A stretch of DNA of 64,000 nucleotides from CAZRHR01 sp964578885. GTDB taxonomy: Bacteria; Bacteroidota; Bacteroidia; CAIKAF01. The translations under genes were made by a program, and so were the position numbers. Each line of letters begins with the position of its first letter. Within the stretch, counting starts at the first letter, position 1. Positions 54,896 through 64,000 of this stretch are shown piece after piece. The notes below the pieces were generated by a model. The model ran no database searches. It was not told the DNA's origin and worked only from the letters and a program-made list of their open reading frames with translations. The stretch spans positions 1 to 64,000 of the forward strand of contig CAZOEO010000016.1 of assembly GCA_964578885.1 (NCBI GenBank). Direction: 5' to 3'.

Positions 54896-55885
54896 TTAGG
54901 AAGGGTCATACGCCCATTTTACCCAAACGGCTCCCCAGGTAAATCCGCCACCGAAAGCAGACAAAATAAGGTTATCACCTTTGCGCAATTGGCTTTCGTA
55001 ATCCCAAAGGCAAAGGGGTAAGGTACCTGCCGTGGTATTTCCGTACTTTTGGATATTCAGCATCACTTTATCTTCGCCAATACCCATGCGCTGGGCCGTG
55101 GCATCAATAATGCGTTTATTGGCCTGATGCGGAACCAACCATGCGACATCATTGGCCGTGAGACCATTGCGCTCCATAATTTCAGCAGATACTTCGGCCA
55201 TGTTGGTAACGGCGAACTTATAGACGGACTGACCCTCCTGGTATACGAAATGCTCCCTTGCTTCCACCGTTTGGTGAGAAGCAGGTTTTCTGGAGCCGCC
55301 CGCTTTTTGGTGCAGATATTGGGCGCCAGAACCATCGGAATGAAGGATCGCGTCCATCACACCCACCGATTCTGTAGTAGGTTCCAGCAAAACAGCGCCT
55401 GCGCCATCTCCAAAAATAATGCAGGTGGCACGGTCCGTATAGTCGATGATAGAAGACATTTTATCAGCACCTACCACCACTACTTTCTTATACTGACCTG
55501 ATTCAATGAATTTAGCACCAGTGACCAGCGCATACATAAAACCGGAACAGGCCGCATTAATGTCGTAACTGAAGGACCGTTTGGCTCCCACTGCATCCGC
55601 AATAATGTTGGCCGTTGCAGGAAACTGCATATCGGGAGTTACTGTGGCACAAATAAGCAGATCAATGTCTTCTGCTTTGGTACCTGTTTTGGCTAAAAGT
55701 CCCTTTACAGCTTCTATGCCCATAACGGAGGTACCTTGTCCTTCTCCTTTTAGGATGCGTCTTTCCTGAATACCGGTGCGGGATAAAATCCATTCATCGG
55801 TCGTATCCACCATGGTTTCCAGAAGTTTATTGGTGAGGACAAAATCCGGCACATATCCGTAAACTCCTGTAATGGCAGCATTCAT
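54896..55885 (-). CDS. fabH: 3-oxoacyl-ACP synthase III
   Basis: 329 aa. Starts fatty acid synthesis by condensing acetyl- or branched acyl-CoA with malonyl-ACP. Catalytic triad visible: Cys113 in DINAACSGFMYAL, His in WLVPHQANKRIID, Asn in KYGNTTAGTLPL. Overlaps plsX by ATGA; last gene of the pdxA-to-fabH unit. Confidence 0.96.
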   Translation of the reverse strand: MNAAITGVYGYVPDFVLTNKLLETMVDTTDEWILSRTGIQERRILKGEGQGTSVMGIEAVKGLLAKTGTKAEDIDLLICATVTPDMQFPATANIIADAVGAKRSFSYDINAACSGFMYALVTGAKFIESGQYKKVVVVGADKMSSIIDYTDRATCIIFGDGAGAVLLEPTTESVGVMDAILHSDGSGAQYLHQKAGGSRKPASHQTVEAREHFVYQEGQSVYKFAVTNMAEVSAEIMERNGLTANDVAWLVPHQANKRIIDATAQRMGIGEDKVMLNIQKYGNTTAGTLPLCLWDYESQLRKGDNLILSAFGGGFTWGAVWVKWAYDPS

Positions 55886-56826
55886 ATGGTGAGGGCTTCA
55901 ATAATTTTTTCCGACAACTTATTATAAGCGATGTCGTAAGTCATTTTAATCATGTTTTGTATGGCCAGGGGTGAACTAATGCCGTGACCAACCACAGCAG
56001 CTTTTCTCACACCAAGGATGGGGCTTCCACCATACATCTCGTAATTCAATCTGGAAAAGAAAGGGTCATTTCCCAAACCTCTTTCATGTCCAATATCAAA
56101 AAACTTTTCACTGAGTTTCATCACTACGTTCCCTGTGAATCCCCCGGAAACAATTACCTGCACTTTTTCATCGAAAAGGTCTCGTCCCTCGATATTTCCA
56201 ACAAAATGCAGACCAGGTGTTGCGGCCAATAATTTATGACCGGCCACCGTAGTTACATTTCCTTTTTCCGGCTCTTCGCCAATGGATAAAAGGGCTACGG
56301 AAGGTTTTTCAATGCCCAGTATGGTTTTGGCGTAAGTGCTGCCCAGAATAGCGAGATCGACCAGCGTTTCAGGTTTGGTGTCGGCAATGGCGCCAACATC
56401 TAACATGATACCGGTTCCACCATCCAATTTTGGCATTAGGGAAATGAGGCATGGGCGAATATCTTCGCGAATCGCACCACATTTAAACACGGCCCCCACC
56501 AACATGGCTCCGGAGTTTCCGGCAGAACAAAATCCATCAATTTGTCCGGAGGCGAGTAAATCGTATCCAACGGCGATGGAAGATTGTGGCTTTTCGCCAA
56601 GGGCCCTCACAGGAGAGGCCGCCATGTCTATTGTCTCAGGCGCGTGGACGATATGATATGCCTCGGGATTTTCACCTTCCTCTGCAATAAGTTTTCGCAA
56701 AGTGGATTCATCTCCCAGCCAGACCACATCGAAAAGGGAATGCCAGGCCTTTTGGGCAGCAATGGCACCCTTTACGGCAGAATGGGGCGCAAAGTCCCCA
56801 CCCATGATATCGATCCCGATTTTCAT
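55882..56826 (-). CDS. plsX: Phosphate acyltransferase PlsX
   Basis: About 314 aa. Makes acyl-phosphate from acyl-ACP for phospholipid synthesis. Conserved start MKIGIDIMGGDFAPHSAVKG, then CSAGNSGAMLVGAVFK and SGGFTGNVVMKLSE. The ATG at 56826 matches the usual family start; an ATG two codons earlier (56832) is possible. Confidence 0.95.
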   Translation of the reverse strand: MKIGIDIMGGDFAPHSAVKGAIAAQKAWHSLFDVVWLGDESTLRKLIAEEGENPEAYHIVHAPETIDMAASPVRALGEKPQSSIAVGYDLLASGQIDGFCSAGNSGAMLVGAVFKCGAIREDIRPCLISLMPKLDGGTGIMLDVGAIADTKPETLVDLAILGSTYAKTILGIEKPSVALLSIGEEPEKGNVTTVAGHKLLAATPGLHFVGNIEGRDLFDEKVQVIVSGGFTGNVVMKLSEKFFDIGHERGLGNDPFFSRLNYEMYGGSPILGVRKAAVVGHGISSPLAIQNMIKMTYDIAYNKLSEKIIEALTI

Positions 56827-56895
56827 GGCCATACAGGCATTTTTTTTCGGTTAATCCAAACGCCACACATCCGTAAGGACGGGCTAAAGTTGAAG

Positions 56896-57087
56896 TTATT
56901 CAGCAGATGCTGTATCAATTATCAACTTTCCGTTGTAATACAATTTACCTTCTACCTCATAGGCGCGGTGTCTGCGGTGAACCGTTCCGGTTTCCTTACA
57001 GGTAGACAAGGTGGGCAAAGAAGCTTTGTAATGCGTACGACGCTTATCTCTGCGTGTTTTGGAAATTTTCCGCTTGGGATGTGCCAT
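56896..57087 (-). CDS. rpmF: 50S ribosomal protein L32
   Basis: 63 aa. MAHPKRKISKTRRDKRRTHY is the L32 N-terminus. Only one Cys, so it is the zinc-free form. 3 bp after the DUF177 gene, in the conserved DUF177-rpmF-plsX-fabH order. Confidence 0.96.
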   Translation of the reverse strand: MAHPKRKISKTRRDKRRTHYKASLPTLSTCKETGTVHRRHRAYEVEGKLYYNGKLIIDTASAE

Positions 57088-57090
57088 GAC

Positions 57091-57639
57091 TTATTTGTCT
57101 TGTTGTTTTAAACCTGCTAAAATGGCCCAGCGAGGATCGGTTTCATCCTTTTCCTCCTGGGATAATTGTGAATATTTTTCCACGGCCTCCAACATGGAGA
57201 CGTCACATGGACTTTCCGAATCGCCAGGGTTTTCACACCTCAGTTGCTCCGGAATGGCCAACATCAGAAGCTCATACACATAAGGAGATAAATCGAATTC
57301 ATGGGTGGTTCTTGGAATCACCACTAAATGATCATCTTCCTCCGCATAAGCTTCTCCCAACCGTACCATCAGTTTAAACTGACCGGTAAGATCTGTTTCC
57401 AAAGGAACCAGACACCTGCCACACGTATTTGCATAGGTGGCTAGATATTGAAAATCAAAAGTAAGCATGTATTCCTCGCGGTGCATGTCTACTTTTACTT
57501 TGGCCGAAAAGCCCTCTTCCTCTTCGTCAAAGGACACACCAAAATGCGCAAAAAAATCGGCATTCACTTCATAATCAAATGAATGAATTCCAACCTTCAT
57601 GCCCTCGAAGGGGATTATATACTCTTCCAGTGGTCGCAA
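57091..57639 (-). CDS. DUF177 (YceD-like) protein
   Basis: About 182 aa. DUF177 proteins accompany rpmF and in plants are needed for 23S rRNA accumulation. A conserved CGRCLVPLETDLTG block carries the C-x2-C, with acidic strands around it. The frame opens with an ATG at 57681, but a good -7 box lies within its first codons (57660-57667), so I favour the TTG at 57639, which gives LRPLEEYIIPFEG, the usual domain start. The ATG at 57600 is a further alternative. Confidence 0.85.
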   Translation of the reverse strand: MRPLEEYIIPFEGMKVGIHSFDYEVNADFFAHFGVSFDEEEEGFSAKVKVDMHREEYMLTFDFQYLATYANTCGRCLVPLETDLTGQFKLMVRLGEAYAEEDDHLVVIPRTTHEFDLSPYVYELLMLAIPEQLRCENPGDSESPCDVSMLEAVEKYSQLSQEEKDETDPRWAILAGLKQQDK

Positions 57640-57659
57640 TGCCTTTAGAAAATGGAGCG

Positions 57660-57667
57660 CAAAGATA
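57660..57667 (-). promoter_or_regulatory. -7 promoter box before DUF177-rpmF-plsX-fabH
   Basis: TATCTTTG on the minus strand between pdxA and the DUF177 domain, so the ribosomal/lipid genes can be expressed without pdxA. Confidence 0.45.
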
Positions 57668-57699
57668 CAATTTCCACCCAATAATGCAAATGCCCTGTC

Positions 57700-58779
<1,080 letters not shown>

Positions 58780-58783
58780 ACCA

Positions 58784-58791
58784 CAAAAGTA
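58784..58791 (-). promoter_or_regulatory. -7 promoter box of pdxA
   Basis: TACTTTTG on the minus strand, ending exactly 4 nt before the ATG at 58779. Confidence 0.5.
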
Positions 58792-58898
58792 CATCAAAAA
58801 GCCAAAGCGCAGTGGGCGATTTACAACAGAAATCCCTGTCTTACAAAAACGTGTAATGTTTTAATGAAATTTAGTGAAATCCATGAACTGGTAGCATG

Positions 58899-58906
58899 TA
58901 TCTTTG
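58899..58906 (+). promoter_or_regulatory. -7 promoter box of cdd
   Basis: TATCTTTG, 26 nt before the ATG at 58933. It lies inside the longer open frame and so excludes the upstream starts. Confidence 0.5.
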
Positions 58907-58932
58907 CCTCCCTTTACTCAGAGGGAAAGCCT

Positions 58933-59409
58933 ATGAAAAAACTGGAACTTTCACTCCAACTCTGGCAAATTCACAAAGATGAGCTAGATGAAACCAGGAA
59001 AAAACTGGTAGCCGCTGCGCAGGAAGCAGCTAAAAGAGCATACGCGCCCTACTCGACTTTTCATGTAGGAGCGGCTGTACTGCTGGCCAATGGAGAAATC
59101 ATTTCTGCCTCGAATCAGGAAAATGCCGCTTATCCTTCTGGATTGTGTGCCGAGCGCGTGGCGTTGTTTTTTGCAGGTTCGCAATACCCTGGTGTGGCGG
59201 TAGAAAAATTAGTGATTGTGGTGATTTCTGATTTAAAAACTCCCAATACTATTTTCGCGCCATGCGGTGCTTGTCGCCAAGTAATCAGCGAGACACAGAA
59301 CCGGCAAGATATCCCCATGGAGATCCTGTTTGAAGGTCCGGACGATTACTTTACGCTGGCCGACAGCATTCAACAAATCATGCCTTTCACTTTTCGGTTG
59401 AATAAATAA
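58933..59409 (+). CDS. cdd: Cytidine deaminase
   Basis: 158 aa. Zinc-dependent deamination of (deoxy)cytidine in pyrimidine salvage. Zinc and catalytic motifs: SGLCAERVALFF (C-A-E) and APCGACRQVI (P-C-x2-C); substrate-binding YAPYSTFHVGAAVLL precedes them. ATG at 58933 (MKKLELSLQLW) is chosen over the frame's opening at 58768 because the promoter box at 58899-58906 lies between them. Confidence 0.95.
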   Translation: MKKLELSLQLWQIHKDELDETRKKLVAAAQEAAKRAYAPYSTFHVGAAVLLANGEIISASNQENAAYPSGLCAERVALFFAGSQYPGVAVEKLVIVVISDLKTPNTIFAPCGACRQVISETQNRQDIPMEILFEGPDDYFTLADSIQQIMPFTFRLNK

Positions 59410-59429
59410 GAATCTTGAAAGGTTTATTC

Positions 59430-59437
59430 TAAATTTG
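59430..59437 (+). promoter_or_regulatory. -7 promoter box of pdhA
   Basis: TAAATTTG, 19 nt before the pdhA ATG; fits TAnnTTTG. Confidence 0.5.
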
Positions 59438-59456
59438 CCCTACAAATCGCAAGAAT

Positions 59457-60473
59457 ATGGCGAAAAAAACCAAAAAATACGAGACAAAATTTTCCGCGGA
59501 ACAGTGGCGTAAGTGGTATGAGGATATGCTTTTTTGGCGTAGAATCGAAGAAAAAGCCGGCATGGTGTATACCATGGGTAAAATCCGTGGATTTCTCCAT
59601 TTATATATTGGACAAGAAGCACTTGTGGCCGGCGCATGTGCAGCTATTCGCCCGGATGACAATATGATTACCGCTTATCGGAACCATATTCATCCTTTGG
59701 GAAAAGGCATGGACCCCAAAACCATGATGGCCGAACTATACGGTAAAAGCACGGGCTGTTCCAAAGGTATGGGAGGCTCCATGCACATGTTTTCCAAAGA
59801 ACATCGCTTCTTTGGTGGACATGGTATCGTGGGCGGACAAATTCCATTGGGAGCGGGACTTGCTTTTGCAGATAAATACGCAGGAACAGATCGTGTAACC
59901 ATTTGTTACATGGGCGATGGGGCCGTTCGTCAAGGTGCTTTTCATGAAACCTTAAACCTCGCCATGCTATGGAAATTACCTGTGATTTTCGTGATCGAAA
60001 ATAACATGTATGCCATGGGAACTTCTGTGGAAAGAACGTCTAATGTAACCGATCTTTATAAATTGGGAAGTGGTTTCGAAATGCCATCTTTCCAAGTAGA
60101 TGGGATGAAATGCGACGCGGTGTATGACGCAACAGAAGAAGCAGTTGCCCGTGCCCGCCGTGGAGATGGCCCAACCCTTCTGGAAATTAGAACGTATCGA
60201 TACAAAGGACACTCCATGAGCGATCCGCAAAAATATCGCACCAAAGAAGAAGTGGACCAATTCAAGTCTGAAGACCCGATTCTTCATGCCTTGCACGTAT
60301 TACAATCCAACGATTGGATTACGGATGCAGAGATAGAAGCTATCGACGAAAAGGTGAAACAAATGGTAGATGAGTGTGTTGACTTCGCAGAAAATAGCCC
60401 ATTCCCTGAGCCTGAAGATCTTTGGAAGTATGTCTACGCGCAAGAAGACTATCCTTTTATCAAGGAATATTAA
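59457..60473 (+). CDS. pdhA: Pyruvate dehydrogenase E1 component, alpha subunit
   Basis: 338 aa. Thiamine-diphosphate-dependent decarboxylation of pyruvate. TPP motif GDGAVRQGAFHETLN to IENNMYAMG, phosphorylation-loop-like YKGHSMSDPQKYRTKEE, and GMGGSMHMFSKEH. The beta subunit is not in the window. 20 bp before the E2 gene; the unit continues into tatA. Confidence 0.96.
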   Translation: MAKKTKKYETKFSAEQWRKWYEDMLFWRRIEEKAGMVYTMGKIRGFLHLYIGQEALVAGACAAIRPDDNMITAYRNHIHPLGKGMDPKTMMAELYGKSTGCSKGMGGSMHMFSKEHRFFGGHGIVGGQIPLGAGLAFADKYAGTDRVTICYMGDGAVRQGAFHETLNLAMLWKLPVIFVIENNMYAMGTSVERTSNVTDLYKLGSGFEMPSFQVDGMKCDAVYDATEEAVARARRGDGPTLLEIRTYRYKGHSMSDPQKYRTKEEVDQFKSEDPILHALHVLQSNDWITDAEIEAIDEKVKQMVDECVDFAENSPFPEPEDLWKYVYAQEDYPFIKEY

Positions 60474-60493
60474 TTTAGAAAATAGTACACCAC

Positions 60494-61735
60494 ATGGCAG
60501 AAATAGTTCGGATGCCCAAGTTGAGCGACACCATGACCGATGGTGTGGTAGCCGCCTGGCATAAAAACGTTGGAGATAAAGTAAAAGCCGGAGACCTGTT
60601 GGCCGAAATCGAAACCGATAAAGCCACCATGGAATTTGAAAGCTTTCAGGAAGGTGTGTTACTACATATTGGTGTTTCTGCTGGTGCATCAGCGCCTGTA
60701 GACTCCATTTTAGCCATTTTGGGCAAAGCGGGAGAAGATATTTCCGGACTTTTATCTGGTCAATCTGCAGCGCCCAAATCGGCACCCGTTCAGGCCGAAT
60801 CTGAAAAAATGCCAGCGGGAGAAACAACTGCTACCCTTGCTTCTCCTTCCGCCGCAGCTTCTGTAAACTCGGAAGATGGACGCATCAAAGCTTCCCCTTT
60901 GGCCCGCAACATGGCTAAAGATAAAGGAATTGATCTCCAGAGCATTCAAGGAAGTGGAGATGGTGGACGCATTGTGAAAAAAGACATTGAAAACGCAGCA
61001 GTTTCTACTCCAGGCAAGACGTTTGCGAATGCAGCTGTTCCGTTAATGTCCGGCGAAGCATTTTCAGAAGTACCTGTAAGTCAAATGCGTAAAACCATTG
61101 CACGCAGACTAGCGGAATCTAAATTTTCAGCGCCTCACTTCTATCTCACCATGGACATCGACATGGGAGAAGCGGTTCGTGTACGCAAGGCCATGAATGA
61201 GGCCATGGGTACTAAAATTTCTTTCAACGACATGGTGATCAAAGCGGTTTCCATGGCTTTGAAAAAGCATCCTGCTGTAAATAGCAGCTGGCTTGGAGAT
61301 AAAATCAGAACCAACTACCAGGTACATATTGGCGTTGCTGTTGCCGTTCCAGACGGATTGGTCGTACCTGTGGTTCGCCATGCAGATCTAAAAACCCTGA
61401 GTCAGATTTCAGAAGAAGTGCGGTCATACGCCTCTAAAGCCAAGGATAAAAAAATCCTTCCTGAAGATATGCAAGGCAACACCTTCTCGATTTCCAATCT
61501 CGGCATGTTTGGAATTGAAGAATTCACCGCAATCATTAACCCGCCTGATGCATGTATTTTAGCAGTTGGCGCAATTCGTGAAGAAGCTGTGGTGAAAAAT
61601 GGACAAGTGGTACCAGGTCATCGCATGAAAGTGACTTTAAGCTGTGATCACAGAGTGGTAGATGGCGCTTCTGGCTCTGCTTTCTTACAAACTCTTCGGA
61701 TGATGTTGGAACAACCCGTGACCATGCTCGCATGA
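60494..61735 (+). CDS. pdhC: Pyruvate dehydrogenase E2 (dihydrolipoamide acetyltransferase)
   Basis: 413 aa. One lipoyl domain (about 1-80, lipoyl Lys in EIETDKATMEFES), an Ala/Pro-rich linker, a peripheral subunit-binding domain (KASPLARNMAKDKGIDLQ) and the catalytic domain (from about 190) with the DHRVVDGASGSAFL active site. Forms the complex core with E1 and E3. Its stop overlaps the tatA start (ATGA). Confidence 0.95.
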   Translation: MAEIVRMPKLSDTMTDGVVAAWHKNVGDKVKAGDLLAEIETDKATMEFESFQEGVLLHIGVSAGASAPVDSILAILGKAGEDISGLLSGQSAAPKSAPVQAESEKMPAGETTATLASPSAAASVNSEDGRIKASPLARNMAKDKGIDLQSIQGSGDGGRIVKKDIENAAVSTPGKTFANAAVPLMSGEAFSEVPVSQMRKTIARRLAESKFSAPHFYLTMDIDMGEAVRVRKAMNEAMGTKISFNDMVIKAVSMALKKHPAVNSSWLGDKIRTNYQVHIGVAVAVPDGLVVPVVRHADLKTLSQISEEVRSYASKAKDKKILPEDMQGNTFSISNLGMFGIEEFTAIINPPDACILAVGAIREEAVVKNGQVVPGHRMKVTLSCDHRVVDGASGSAFLQTLRMMLEQPVTMLA

Positions 61736-62133
61736 AGTTAGTACTCCTCTTCGATATTAGCGGAGGAGAGTTTCTGCTCATCGCAGTTGTAATCCTTATG
61801 CTATTTGGTTCCAAATCGATTCCAGAATTGGCCAGAGGCTTGGGAAGAGGAATGCGTGAGTTTCGCGACGCCACCAATCAAATCAAAAGAGAAATCTCTG
61901 ATTCCGGGGAAAAAATCAAACAAGATTTAAACCCCGGTATTCCCACTTCAGTGGATCAATGGATCGAAGAATCTGACCGACCGGTGATAAGACCAGTTGC
62001 ACCACCAGTGAGCCCTGCACCGAAACCAGTAGCTACGGACTTGGATACTACAAGCCAGACTCCTTCTGGGGATGTAACAAATGAAGAAGGGAAAAAAGAA
62101 AATCCGCATCAACCAACGGATACAAAACATTAA
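61732..62133 (+). CDS. tatA: Sec-independent translocase TatA-like protein
   Basis: 133 aa. One N-terminal TM helix (EFLLIAVVILMLFGSKSIPE), then the amphipathic helix LARGLGRGMREFRDATNQIK, typical of TatA/TatB; a Pro-rich then acidic disordered tail follows. Forms the Tat pore for folded proteins. It could also be TatB, but FGSKSIPELAR is TatA-like. ATGA-coupled to the pyruvate dehydrogenase E2 gene. Confidence 0.88.
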   Translation: MKLVLLFDISGGEFLLIAVVILMLFGSKSIPELARGLGRGMREFRDATNQIKREISDSGEKIKQDLNPGIPTSVDQWIEESDRPVIRPVAPPVSPAPKPVATDLDTTSQTPSGDVTNEEGKKENPHQPTDTKH

Positions 62134-62165
62134 AAAGACGAGCCTCAAGGGCTCGTCTTTTTTTA
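62134..62165 (+). terminator. Terminator of the pdhA-E2-tatA operon
   Basis: AAAGACGAGCC (62134-62144) pairs with GGCTCGTCTTT (62150-62160) around 5 nt, then a T run. Confidence 0.92.
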
Positions 62166-62594
62166 TACTATTGATTAGCACTGGCGGTCCACAACCTGGA
62201 TTTCTGCCACGTACATTCATCCCCATCTCATTCATCTGAAGTGCCGAAAGGAATTCATTGGCGAGTTTAACTGGTTAAAACCGCCTGGCAAGACCATGGT
62301 GCAACACGGAATAAAATAGACCCTGAACCACCGCCACTTTTGATTATTCCAGAAGTTGACGCAACACGTGGACGTATCCTTTTCCCAGCCGATTTTAATC
62401 GTTTATAAACGGATAATCTCCGAATAATGGCTGTCGGAGGTCGTAACTTGTCCGCGGGGAGGGGCGGGTGAATACCCCGAATTTTGAACCCCAAAAATCC
62501 ATTCCACAGGTAATCACAAGTAGGTTATTCTACAAAGAAATTTGGAAACAGCAAAAGGTCGGATTTCCTCCTTTTTCTTCGAAGTAAGAAAATG
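62166..62594. other. Intergenic region of about 430 bp
   Basis: Between two convergent units. I see no ORF of credible composition, no RNA motif and no clear terminator for the glycine-rich gene. 62260-62480 is not AT-rich and might be a gene remnant, but nothing is recognisable. Confidence 0.4.
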
Positions 62595-64000
62595 CTATGG
62601 ACAAATACGCTGAATAACTACTGTTCCGTGTCCAGATTGAGTTCCGGACGCGTTGGATGGATTGGTTCCATTGTTATAGCTGCCGCCGCCACCGCCGCCA
62701 TAAGAATCGCCATCTCCACCGCCGCCGGACCATCCGCCGCCGCCAGCTGCACGATGGCCCACACCCGCTCCGCCGCCGAAACCGCCCTCTACTCCATTGG
62801 TTCCGGGATCTGCCGGACCACCTAGACCACCATTGAGAAAACTAAATCCTTTAATATTAGGCGATGAGCCACCACAATTTTCTCCACCATTGGTATAAAA
62901 TCCTCCACCACCTGCACCGTATGAACAACTTGTTCCACTTCCACCCGGACTCGATTGGGTTCCGGCCGAACCATTTTGTCCGCCGCCGCCGCCACCGCCA
63001 TTGATTCCCCCCTGTCCAGAACTAAAGCCAGAGGCCGTTCCATTCAACGAAGTCGATCCGGGTAATCCATTCTGCGAAGCGCCACCACCACCCCCTCCGC
63101 CGGCTACAATCAGCGGCGTATTGTCGTTGAGGGTGACAAAACTTCCTCCACCACCTGCTCCGGCCTCATTGCTACTTCCGACACGGCTTCCACCCTGCTG
63201 ACCAACCAAAATTTTAATTACAGATCCGGCAGTGAGCGTAAAGTCACCGCGCATGGAAGCACCTAATCCGCCGGTTCGGCCACCACCATTTCCCCCTTGA
63301 GCTCCGTTGACTGTGATACGATACGTTCCGGTTGCGGGAACGGTCCACAACTGTATGCCGGAGGACACGGATACAACACCCGAACCATACGCAGTATTGC
63401 ACTGAGACTGGGAAGGTCCATTTCTTCCGGAAGCGCCACAATTGGTAAAGGTCCAGCTTTGAGGAGCACAATTGGACACGGTTACATTTTGCGTAGAAGT
63501 TGTGGTACAACCGGCACCATCAATTACCGTAAGGCCAACCGCATAAGTACCTGGTGAAGTCCAGGTAACCAATGGATTGGCAGCCACCGAGCTCGCAGGA
63601 GTTCCGCCGGCAAATGTCCACGCGTAGGTAACGCCCGGCTGCGCAGGCGTAAAACTTGCAGGATTATTGGTCACTACAGTGGAAGGATTAACTGAAAAAG
63701 AAGCAGATGGCGGGCTTACAGCCATCGTAAAGGAAAAGTCTGAAGAGGAACCACAGCCATTTACGGCAGCAACCTGAATGGTGCGGTTACCCGGGTTAGC
63801 ACTCAAATGAACAGTTATGCTGTTGGTCCCTTGCCCCTGAACCAAGGTATCCTGCCCGGAAATAGTCCACTGATAGCTCGTAGCACCGGCCACCGGAGTC
63901 ACCGAAAAAATTAGATTTCCGGAGCCGGGGCAAGCCGCAAGCGGTCCCGTGATCTGTGAAGGAACGGGTGGCGGATTGGTACAATTGCAGCGTAAAGTCC
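62595..64000 (-). CDS. Secreted PKD/glycine-rich (ALK/LTK-like Gly-rich domain) protein, 5' part outside the window
   Basis: The frame is open to the right edge, so the N-terminus and signal peptide lie beyond 64000; about 468 codons are seen. Order: PKD-like domains (PSQITGPLAACPGSGN, TPVAGATSYQWTISG, VTYAWTFAGGTPASSV), then a glycine-rich domain from about 63480: WTFTNCGASGRNGPSQSQC, IQLWTVPATGTYRITVNGAQ, VIKILVGQQGG, and runs of 6-8 Gly. This matches Pfam-type Gly_rich domains found in ALK/LTK receptors and some bacterial surface proteins. It ends GHGTVVIQRICP with no T9SS sorting domain visible. Probably a surface structural protein. Confidence 0.85.
   Translation of the reverse strand, partial: TLRCNCTNPPPVPSQITGPLAACPGSGNLIFSVTPVAGATSYQWTISGQDTLVQGQGTNSITVHLSANPGNRTIQVAAVNGCGSSSDFSFTMAVSPPSASFSVNPSTVVTNNPASFTPAQPGVTYAWTFAGGTPASSVAANPLVTWTSPGTYAVGLTVIDGAGCTTTSTQNVTVSNCAPQSWTFTNCGASGRNGPSQSQCNTAYGSGVVSVSSGIQLWTVPATGTYRITVNGAQGGNGGGRTGGLGASMRGDFTLTAGSVIKILVGQQGGSRVGSSNEAGAGGGGSFVTLNDNTPLIVAGGGGGGGASQNGLPGSTSLNGTASGFSSGQGGINGGGGGGGQNGSAGTQSSPGGSGTSCSYGAGGGGFYTNGGENCGGSSPNIKGFSFLNGGLGGPADPGTNGVEGGFGGGAGVGHRAAGGGGWSGGGGDGDSYGGGGGGSYNNGTNPSNASGTQSGHGTVVIQRICP

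Noticed and set aside
60300..60827. 175-codon open frame on the minus strand
   Set aside because: Lies antisense to pdhA and the E2 gene, both certain; composition is a mirror of their codons.
62267..62494. 75-codon minus-strand frame downstream of the Gly-rich gene
   Set aside because: Basic, low-complexity, no homology recognised and no promoter box; more likely chance.
62680..63010. GCC/CCG-rich tandem-looking DNA, possible microsatellite
   Set aside because: It is explained by poly-glycine codons of the Gly-rich domain; units are irregular and in frame.

Overview
The window is one contiguous piece of a Bacteroidota chromosome. It is probably Flavobacteriales or a close relative, but I cannot place it below phylum or class. 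Four things point there: type IX secretion (T9SS) C-terminal sorting domains on large secreted proteins, a PorE-like TPR/PD40/CRD/OmpA protein, lineage-typical families (long NusB of about 320 aa, DUF3276/PUR-like protein, DUF1573 lipoprotein), and start sites that lack Shine-Dalgarno sequences but carry TAnnTTTG-type -7 promoter boxes. There are no rRNA genes, insertion sequences, CRISPR arrays or phage genes; one tRNA-Cys is present. Most of the window is ordinary core chromosome.

Layout. 1-3.1 kb: SDR oxidoreductase, short acyl-CoA-dehydrogenase-like protein, SUKH-like protein, AlkB (minus). 3.2-4.4 kb: TPR protein. 4.5-8.6 kb: PdxH, then a tightly coupled nucleoside phosphorylase-QueE-PorE-like operon. 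8.6-9.1 kb: an unusual GC-rich intergenic stretch. 9.1-15.3 kb: a 784-aa MORN_2 repeat protein, YqgE, a T9SS cargo protein and a broken SUMF1/FGE-like gene. 15.9-21.8 kb: a fatty-acid beta-oxidation operon marR-fadN-fadA-fadE with terminator. 21.9-26.1 kb: a frameshifted 1371-codon T9SS protein, then a 1 kb gene-poor stretch. 27-29.5 kb: small uncharacterised membrane and zinc-binding proteins. 29.5-36.9 kb: ABC-F ATPase, the nusB-DUF1573-yajC-ybbR-coaE-nnr operon and leucine-type dehydrogenase. 37-42.9 kb: ABC exporter, DUF3276, fbaB-accD-CoA-binding protein, tRNA-Cys, thioredoxin, AcpH. 43-48.9 kb: lipoprotein, PhoD-like phosphatase, secreted unknown, hydrolase and GT2 glycosyltransferase. 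48.9-54.8 kb: cyclopropane/sphingolipid-type methyltransferase, small barrel, gpmA-phosphatase-AAA-recQ. 54.9-58.8 kb: pdxA-DUF177-rpmF-plsX-fabH. 58.9-62.1 kb: cytidine deaminase and pdhA-E2-tatA. 62.6-64 kb: 3' part of a secreted PKD/glycine-rich protein.

Metabolic theme: lipid and acetyl-CoA handling recurs (beta-oxidation, AccD, FabH/PlsX, pyruvate dehydrogenase, CoaE, AcpH, lipid methyltransferase). The MarR regulator has a perfect 14-bp palindrome in its own promoter, and the same 14-mer recurs at 8781-8794.

Most notable observations: (i) at least seven genes have a TAnnTTT[G/A] box exactly 4 nt before the start codon, which predicts leaderless or nearly leaderless mRNAs; (ii) a secreted protein carries a glycine-rich domain very like that of animal ALK/LTK receptors; (iii) a methyltransferase resembles fungal sphingolipid C9-methyltransferases; (iv) two secreted-protein genes each carry a one-base insertion; (v) a GC-rich, hairpin-forming intergenic region lies behind the twin palindrome; (vi) a terminator T-tract directly abuts the acpH start codon.
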